A DNA stretch of 64,000 bases from Leptasterias polaris (taxonomy: Eukaryota; Echinodermata; Asteroidea; Forcipulatida; Asteriidae): assembly GCA_037783415.1 (NCBI GenBank), contig JAZGTN010000236.1:496001-560000 (forward strand), given 5' to 3'. Shown piece by piece: positions 56,531 to 64,000 of the stretch; the first letter of the stretch is position 1, and each line of letters opens with the position of its first letter. Under the pieces are notes generated by a model. That model was given only the letters and a program-made list of their open reading frames with translations. It had not been told where the DNA came from and did no database searches. A program made the position numbers and the translations under genes.

Positions 56531-56950
56531 GAAATTGTGGGTCTCAATCATCCTTTAAGTGGAAAAAATCAATGCTGTGTATTTTCTTAAATATGCAGAC
56601 AAAATACATAACTAATCAGGCATGAACGGTCAAGAAACTCAGTATTGCATTAACTACCAAAGTCTACCCAAATTGTTAATGTAACAGACAGTTGAAGTTA
56701 ATGACTGTATGACACTTACAATTATCACAAACTACACTTTAATTCATTGAACCACATGAAACATCCTCTTGTTAAAACAAAATTTGTGCAACATTTTAGG
56801 CAACAAAAGTATAAAAAACTTGAAAGATACAACTCCATAGGTTATTGGTTGCACAGATGAGACCCTATAAACAATTATGTGAAGTAGTTCATATAGAGGT
56901 TGAATTTAAGTCAGTTTAGCATGAAACCTGGATTCTACCAGTTTGAAAAA
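56531..56950. other. Unannotated gap
   Basis: No supported gene. Confidence 0.4.
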
Positions 56951-57388
56951 TAATAATAATAATAATAATAATGGCTTCTTATATAGCGCTCATATCCGTC
57001 ACTCAGTGACGCTCAAGGCGCTTCAACAGTCAATATTTTCCTGCAAGGTATATATGTGGAGCTACTTTTTGAATTTTGAGACCTATTTCTTTACATAGCA
57101 CCATGTAATGGTTTACAAGGTGCTGTGGCGCAATATGCAGCCGATCAAACCAGGAACACCGGGGCAAACCCCTTCTCTTTTCGATAAGTGCACTGGGTTC
57201 TTTACGTGCATTACACAACACACGGGACCAACGGCTTTACGTCCCATCCGAAGGACGAAGCAATAATGGTTAAGTGTCTTGCTTAATAAGGACACAAGTG
57301 TCACGACCGGGACTCGAACCCACACTCTGCTGAACAGAAACACCAGAGCTTGAGTCCGGTGCTCTTATCCGCTCGGCCACGACACTAA
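56951..57388 (-). mobile_element. Complete SINE with tRNA-Leu(CAA)-like head and LINE-like tail
   Basis: Read on the minus strand: head GTGGCCGAGCGGATAAGAGC (A box), stem CCGGA/TCTGG around the 7-base loop CTCAAGC (anticodon CAA at the right place), a long variable arm, then GGGTTCGAGTCCCGG (B box). This is a near-intact tRNA-Leu-like structure. The body has GGGACGTAAAGCCGTTGGTC, AACCCAGTGCACTTATCG and CCCCGGTGTTCCTGG. The tail has GCGCCTTGAGCG, GGATATGAGCGCTATATAAG and (ATT)n at about 56951-56972. The tail resembles the 3' end of the LINE at 32205-32640, suggesting that LINE mobilised it. Partial copies lie at 33587 and 49250. About 438 bp. Confidence 0.9.
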
Positions 57389-59139
57389 CCAAAACACGAC
57401 ACTAACAAAATGACAAAGATCAGAACACAATTTGTCCACCAGTTCAGGCAATTTTTCACAACACAGGCATTTGATCAATATGCAAATTAGGTCTCCAATA
57501 TTAACCTAGAACTGTAATATTCTATAGCAACTATTAAACACCGCTTTAATACTGTTTGAACACATTTTGCAGTTGAGTAAAGTGCAAGTTCAACATACAA
57601 AATGTATTTTTCTTCTTCTTTTGAGCGAGTGACTACATGTACTTGTACATTTTCGTACACATATTAGGCGCTTTTAAATTTCAAAGTCTGGAGCCTGCGG
57701 CCATACAAAAACCTTTCAGATTCATACATTAACAAGCACAGCTTTCAATGGGGATTGTGCTATTCACAATGTCGGCCTTCTGTACACATGGAAGTGCACT
57801 TTGCTGCTGTTAATTTGATAATATGTTCTCTTTCAGCCTTCTCCAAAATAATTAAATCTCCTTGAGTCATTTTAAGGCTTCATACATGAAGGAGTACTAT
57901 TCTTTTTAGTGTCAAAAATATAATTGCAGTGTGCAGTTTATTTCATGTTTGAGTGATGTATTCTTTGACACAATCATTAATGCTTTAAAAAATAGACAGG
58001 GCAATTTTTCCTCCTACCTCACTTAAATTACAAGAGTTCTTTTTTTATTGAACAATTACATCCATAGGCATTTCAGAATAGAGTTTGTTTTCCTTCAAAT
58101 CACCCACGAGAACCACCCACTCCAATTTTCCATTAAAAACATTTTCTGTTTTTAAAATTTCATTTAAGAGTGAAAATCAAATTTATATCTACAATTATTT
58201 TCTTGAACCCACCCACATTTTCAGGTAGAAAAGTTTGTTTATATATTTTTTTACCCAGCTCATTTTGAGTCACACCATGTATGTTTTTTTACAGACAACC
58301 AAATCCCAGTATCTGTACAGTCCATCCAATGTGCTCACAAATAAAAGAAAGAAATTTAAAAATATGTATTTCAGCACAATTTTATTTCAACGAAATTAAG
58401 TGAAGTAATTTTACCAACTATCACTGTTAATGAGGCACAAAATTACAAGAAAAAAACCTTTAATGAATGACGCTCGGTGAAAAAAAGAAACGAAAGGAAA
58501 ATAATGACCTGTGTTCAATCTGAACGAAAACGAACATCGCCTTAATATGGTAAATATAAAACCCTTAATATAAGCAGCAACCAATTCGTCATAGTGATGA
58601 CATATTAGGGGCTGGCAAGCCCCCAGGGACACCTTATACATGTGCCGCAATTCCACTGAATTAAATATAGCACCTTTAGGCAACAATGAGGAAATAAAAA
58701 GGTTACTATTAAGTTTCTGAATCTAGTGGAGTATGGGGTGGCCCCTGGGTACTGAGTATTTCACTTCAATACACACATCAGGGACACACACTGCTACTTT
58801 TCTTTGCTAAGTGCGCCTTGTGAAAAGTCGGTGCAAAGGGGGATATTTTTTTTAAAGAAATAGTTCAGGGATTTCCTGAGTAGAAATTCCCCCGGCAACG
58901 GCTATTCATTGTGCTGTACCATTTTCCCCTCTCTTTTTATACTTTTTATTATTACTGTGTGTAATTGGTTGGAGGAAATTTAAAAGACTATAGAGGTCTT
59001 TATTGATTCCGAGGAGTTTTTCTGAAGCACTGACTGAAAGACTTGCAGAGATATGTGAACCAAAGGGGAAATGTAGAATTGATCATGATTTAAAAAATAT
59101 CCTAAGTTTATTATGACTCTTGGCATGAACAAAGACAAA
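57389..59139. other. Unannotated stretch, no gene recognised
   Basis: CACGACACTAAC occurs twice just outside the SINE head. Frames of up to 91 codons are unrecognised. Confidence 0.35.
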
Positions 59140-59230
59140 CTGAGAATAGGATTTGAACCTGTAACCTCTGGTTTTACGTGCCGGTGCTCTATCAATTGAG
59201 CTATCTAGCCCTTTGTTGGCAGCCATTTAC
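59140..59230 (-). repeat. tRNA-derived SINE head (family of 48418-48520)
   Basis: On the minus strand GGGCTAGATAGCTCAATTGA, TAGAGCACCGGCACGTAAAA and GGTTCAAATCCTATTCTCAG follow the family order, followed by TTTGTCTTTGTTCATGCC. The B box GGTTCAAATCC is intact. Confidence 0.75.
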
Positions 59231-60309
59231 TAAGTTTATTATGATTGTGAAAAGTTAAGCTGATTATTTTAAAGGTCAAAATTAATTTTGTAATGAATTG
59301 CATTACGACTATATTCCTCAAGAAGAATTCTACTTGGATGGAAATGCCACATCAAATGATTGGCAACAAAACTTTTCTTTAAACAAAAACAACAAGAAAT
59401 GAAATGATTTCTTATCTAAAAGCTTCCTTTTATAAAACTAACATAGCTACCATTCTACCCTCTAAGTATTGCGCACATCCAAGCGTTTTTGGTTTTTTAC
59501 TTTGGAGTTCCTACAAACTTTGCTTTAATATGTGAAGAAAATAAAAAGGTGTGCTTTATACCATTCAAATTATGCTGAAGACTTGCACAGTCTATTGACA
59601 TGTGAAATATATGTCATGCAAGAAAACTTTCTACAATAAAGAATTTTTAATAGAGAATTTACAGTATTAGAAAATTAAAGACGGTGGTCGGTGCCGGAAA
59701 ACCCGACCGGCACTCATGATTCCCCGACCGGCACTCGCAGAATTTTTTCTTTTTCCAACCACCACACATTTTACCTTTTTTTTGCCCATTTCCTTCAAAA
59801 TATTTCGAACAACGTGTAAAACAAATTATTTACCAGCAAACAGTTTTATCCAAAGTTTCGAGTAGCCTACTTCTTTGGTTTGAGTCTATTTTAATGATCC
59901 AGGATCGAGCATTCCTCCCGCCTGTACGATGTACAATATATCCAACGCACGAAACCCGCATTGATTTTGCAATGGTTTCCAGTCACGCTGATTATAGCTT
60001 TACGCTTGGAATAACATGATACCAGTTTAATACAACGGAAATGAACTGCAGAGTAAGCACCATGCTATAGATGCTGTAAATTATTTTCCCATGGCGGTAA
60101 AGGCGTGCGCGCACTGAGGGCCTACATTCAAGGCACAGCTGCAGGGCGCACGTGTGTAACCACTCCGTGCACGATCGAAAAGAAATTGACTTGACTGTAC
60201 TAGGAAAAACAAATTTCCGGCACTAAACAAATCCTGGGCAGAACCCTGCTCATCCTCTTCGTGCCCATCCCAGGTTGTATCACAAACTTGGGTGTGGTTA
60301 CAGGCTTAA
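59231..60309. other. Unannotated stretch with an isolated element end and CCGGCACTC repeats
   Basis: AGACTTGCACAGTCTA near 59579-59596 is an end of the GACTGTGCAAGTCT family. CCCGACCGGCACTC occurs twice near 59703-59738. No gene. Confidence 0.4.
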
Positions 60310-60455
60310 GACTAGCACCCTGAACAAAGATATTTACAAAATGGGGAGACCGCCAACATAATGGCTATAGATACAAGTAGTTGGTAGAGCGCCAGCACAT
60401 AAATCCGGAGGTCACAGATTCAAGTCCCACTCTAGTCAATTTTGTTTTTGTTTAA
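60310..60455 (+). repeat. tRNA-derived SINE head (family of 48418-48520)
   Basis: AAAATGGGGAGACCGCCAAC, then GTAGTTGGTAGAGCGCCAGC, and GATTCAAGTCCCACTCTAG, then TCAATTTTGTTTTTGTTTAA. The upstream GGGAGACC block and the T-rich downstream block are conserved with the other copies. Confidence 0.75.
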
Positions 60456-60915
60456 CCCCAAATTATCTAAAAATTACCTAGTCAGGTTCCCTTTATTACT
60501 TGATAAAGCATTAGAGAATACATTGTCCACACAGAGAGACCTATTTGTGCCATGCAATGCATTCCATGCTTGAGGCATTGCCAAACATACTCTGCTAGCA
60601 TTTGTGACATTTTTTATCAAATATTAACTCAATGTCAAAGCGCTCTCCGTCACATTCATACGCCGATAGATTTTATGCCACATGGCGACGTAAAAGCATT
60701 AAAAATGCCAATACATCAACCAAGTGCGCTGCATCTATTACTGTTAAAGGGGAATGAAGTGCAGAATCAGATGATCTTGGAGGGTTGGACTATTCACATT
60801 TTTCAACCACTGCCTTATACAGACATCATCTGAAAAAGTACATGTGCATGGTACTACATATATTGACATACTGTAGGCCTATGTGTTGCAACTGAAAATT
60901 ATTTTTGTCAACAAG
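60456..60915. other. Unannotated gap
   Basis: A 93-codon plus-strand frame (60552-60833) has no recognised similarity. Confidence 0.3.
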
Positions 60916-62026
60916 CAGGCATGAGAATATGCGATGATTAAAAAAACGGAAAAATGTTAACGCTAAAAATTGCATGTCCGGATTTTGGGCAAAGTCCAAA
61001 TTTTTGCGTGTCCGGAATTTGGGCAAGTTTACCTATGCCCCATGCGTCAGCGTCGCACTCGGTGAATCCCTCTGGCGTTTTGGGGACCATTTGTGGGATC
61101 GAGGACATGTTAATAGGAGGAAAATACTTTTAAAAAGGATGAAATCATAACAGTACTAGACGTATATTGTCTTAAAAAGCTCAAAATAAAATGATATTCG
61201 GAACTTAATACTTCCACGAAAATAAATGATTATGAACGGAGCAGTCAATGTCATGCTTTTGTTACAAATATTGATTTTTGGGGGGTCTTTTTACCTGTGA
61301 TAGTGAATAATTGTGTTAAGTGTTGCCCCCCTTTGGCCATTGAAACTTGTTCTTCAAACACCTTTTCGTATCTCCAAGATCCCGACAGTTTATAAACCAT
61401 AGCATTTTGGAAAAATAATGTGAGACGTCAAACGTCAACGAATCTCCCCACACGTGTGTCGCACACTCATGCATTGTCTCGAAGTTTCTTCCAGGTCATA
61501 GTTCAATGCGTAAAAATATCTCCAGCCGTAAAGCACATTAAACGTATCGAAGAAACGGCACTTAAGCCTAGGAAGGTTCGTACTGACGACTGGTAAAAAA
61601 GGTATAACGATGCGCGCGCATCCAAAACACCGCGCGTTGTTGTCAGTAGACTTTTCAATGTCTCCACGAATGTTCCTTTGCTGCACCAGTAAACATACAT
61701 GTATTACGGTCAAACCGTACCGTGAATGAAGCGGGGAAAGACTGAAAGAAGTCTACAGATATCAATTGAACGCGCTGCATGCACATGGAATAAACAAATC
61801 AACGCATATTGGGCCGGCCGCTGCCGGGCGGCAATTTATTACGAACGGAAGCCGCGTGTAAACTTATTTCTCATAAAACCAAGAAGAGGGATTAGCGAGA
61901 TCCAAATGTATACCCCAACAACTCACCCCCCAAATTTTATATCAAATTCACATTGAACTCGTAGACCACAAATTTGAAAGGGAAAAAACCGGAATTCCGG
62001 TTTAAACCGGAAGATTCTCATGCCTG
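60916..62026. mobile_element. Inverted-repeat DNA transposon, about 1.11 kb, CAGGC ends
   Basis: CAGGCATGAGAAT at the left pairs exactly with ATTCTCATGCCTG at the right. The direct repeat AACAAG lies immediately outside both ends (60910-60915 and 62027-62032). Subterminal TCCGGAATTTGGGCAA / TCCGGATTTTGGGCAA motifs repeat near the left, and AACCGGAATTCCGGTT is palindromic near the right. The CAGGC start resembles hAT, but only 6 bp of target duplication are visible where hAT predicts 8. Frames of 66-92 codons inside are unrecognised. Confidence 0.8.
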
Positions 62027-62062
62027 AACAAGTCAAGAGAAAAGGTAGCCTACTCCTTTAAA

Positions 62063-64000
62063 GAAAGAGAAAGAAAGGTCTGCTAAAACAACAACGGGGC
62101 ATCTATTCCAAGAAAGAGAAAGAAAGGTCTGCTAAAACAACAACGGGGCATCTATTCCAAGAAAGAGAAAGAAAGGTCTGCTAAAACAACAACGGGGCAT
62201 CTATTCCAAGAAAGAGACAGAAAGGTCTGCTAAAACAACAACGGGGCATCTATTCCAAGAAAGAGAAAGAAAGGTCTGCTAAAACAACAACGGGGCATCT
62301 ATTCCAAGAAAGAGACAGAAAGGTCTGCTAAAACAACAACGGGGCATCTATTCCAAGAAAGAGACAGAAAGGTCTGCTAAAACAACAACGGGGCATCTAT
62401 TCCAAGAAAGAGAAAGAAAGGTCTGCTAAAACAACAACGGGGCATCTATTCCAAGAAAGAGACAGAAAGGTCTGCTAAAACAACAACGGGGCATCTATTC
62501 CAAGAAAGAGAAAGAAAGGTCTGCTAAAACAACAACGGGGCATCTATTCCAAGAAAGAGACAGAAAGGTCTGCTAAAACAACAACGGGGCATCTATTCCA
62601 AGAAAGAGAAAGAAAGGTCTGCTAAAACAACAACGGGGCATCTATTCCAAGAAAGAGACAGAAAGGTCTGCTAAAACAACAACGGGGCATCTATTCCAAG
62701 AAAGAGACAGAAAGGTCTGCTAAAACAACAACGGGGCATCTATTCCAAGAAAGAGAAAGAAAGGTCTGCTAAAACAACAACGGGGCATCTATTCCAAGAA
62801 AGAGACAGAAAGGTCTGCTAAAACAACAACGGGGCATCTATTCCAAGAAAGAGAAAGAAAGGTCTGCTAAAACAACAACGGGGCATCTATTCCAAGAAAG
62901 AGACAGAAAGGTCTGCTAAAACAACAACGGGGCATCTATTCCAAGAAAGAGACAGAAAGGTCTGCTAAAACAACAACGGGGCATCTATTCCAAGAAAGAG
63001 AAAGAAAGGTCTGCTAAAACAACAACGGGGCATCTATTCCAAGAAAGAGACAGAAAGGTCTGCTAAAACAACAACGGGGCATCTATTCCAAGAAAGAGAC
63101 AGAAAGGTCTGCTAAAACAACAACGGGGCATCTATTCCAAGAAAGAGAAAGAAAGGTCTGCTAAAACAACAACGGGGCATCTATTCCAAGAAAGAGAAAG
63201 AAAGGTCTGCTAAAACAACAACGGGGCATCTATTCCAAGAAAGAGACAGAAAGGTCTGCTAAAACAACAACAGGGCATCTATTCCAAGAAAGAGACAGAA
63301 AGGTCTGCTAAAACAACAACGGGGCATCTATTCCAAGAAAGAGACAGAAAGGTCTGCTAAAACAACAACGGGGCATCTATTCCAAGAAAGAGAAAGAAAG
63401 GTCTGCTAAAACAACAACGGGGCATCTATTCCAAGAAAGAGACAGAAAGGTCTGCTAAAACAACAACGGGGCATCTATTCCAAGAAAGAGACAGAAAGGT
63501 CTGCTAAAACAACAACGGGGCATCTATTCCAAGAAAGAGAAAGAAAGGTCTGCTAAAACAACAACGGGGCATCTATTCCAAGAAAGAGACAGAAAGGTCT
63601 GCTAAAACAACAACGGGGCATCTATTCCAAGAAAGAGAAAGAAAGGTCTGCTAAAACAACAACGGGGCATCTATTCCAAGAAAGAGACAGAAAGGTCTGC
63701 TAAAACAACAACGGGGCATCTATTCCAAGAAAGAGACAGAAAGGTCTGCTAAAACAACAACGGGGCATCTATTCCAAGAAAGAGAAAGAAAGGTCTGCTA
63801 AAACAACAACGGGGCATCTATTCCAAGAAAGAGACAGAAAGGTCTGCTAAAACAACAACGGGGCATCTATTCCAAGAAAGAGACAGAAAGGTCTGCTAAA
63901 ACAACAACGGGGCATCTATTCCAAGAAAGAGAAAGAAAGGTCTGCTAAAACAACAACGGGGCATCTATTCCAAGAAAGAGAAAGAAAGGTCTGCTAAAAC
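62063..64000. repeat. 49-bp minisatellite, about 39.6 copies, continues beyond the window
   Basis: The unit starts GAAAGAGA(A/C)AGAAAGGTCT and ends GGGGCATCTATTCCAA, always 49 bp with no indels seen. Copies are near identical: position 9 is A in 18 and C in 22 of 40 units, and unit 25 alone has CAGGGC for CGGGGC. In one strand the unit is strongly purine-rich over its first 16 bases. Forty-nine is not a multiple of three, and no ORF spans several units. It starts 36 bases after the CAGGC-ended transposon. The array is cut by the window end, so its true length is unknown. Confidence 0.98.

Noticed and set aside
60916..62026. Firm assignment of the CAGGC-ended element to hAT
   Set aside because: Only 6 bp of target duplication (AACAAG) are visible where hAT predicts 8, and no transposase trace was found.

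Overview
This is eukaryotic, AT-rich, gene-poor DNA, almost certainly from an animal. Every recognisable protein-coding trace except one belongs to a mobile element. Several repeats (a family opening with a TTTCATAGAGCTGC-like stretch and rich in GCTTAAGCA, a TTAA-flanked MITE starting AGGCACTG, and long hairpins ending in CACCATGCAAAGCTT) resemble repeats I associate with echinoderm genomes, sea stars in particular. That assignment is from memory and not proven here. No complete gene, rRNA, canonical tRNA or CRISPR array was seen. The best host-gene candidate is one internal exon on the minus strand (20258-20417) with a strong GTGAGT donor and a polypyrimidine/CAG acceptor, so much of the window may be intron of a minus-strand gene.

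Layout. 1-12 kb: single-copy AT-rich sequence with a CTCF-like motif, a tRNA-like SINE piece, a large foldback element (4012-4861), two long-hairpin elements (5.05-5.77 kb), a LINE tail (6.7 kb) and the end of a LINE reverse-transcriptase pseudogene (12 kb). 12-25 kb: mostly unannotatable, with dispersed repeats, a 31-bp tandem repeat and the candidate exon. 24.6-34.2 kb: a dense mobile-element zone holding a third hairpin element, a hAT element with a perfect 8-bp target duplication and a relict BED-finger exon, a 1.74-kb inverted-repeat element, an L2/CR1-like LINE end, a truncated SINE and a TTAA MITE. 34-47 kb: dispersed repeats, a long (CAAA)n block, G tracts, a 101-bp palindrome beside a Crypton-like N-terminal ORF, and a second 562-bp copy of the inverted-repeat element. 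47-62 kb: further inverted-repeat elements (one Harbinger-like with TAA duplications, one with TA), and five tRNA-like SINE heads including a head-to-head pair. 62.06 kb to the end: a 49-bp minisatellite of about 39.6 copies that runs off the window.

The genes do not form a pathway. The window is a record of element insertion: DNA transposons (hAT-, Harbinger-, TTAA- and TA-type, plus unclassified), LINEs, SINEs that share their 3' tail with the LINEs, and an unusual family of long-hairpin elements. That family has one-sided conserved tails and direct-repeat flanks, and is the strongest candidate here for an under-described system. All family assignments were made by eye, without alignment or database search.
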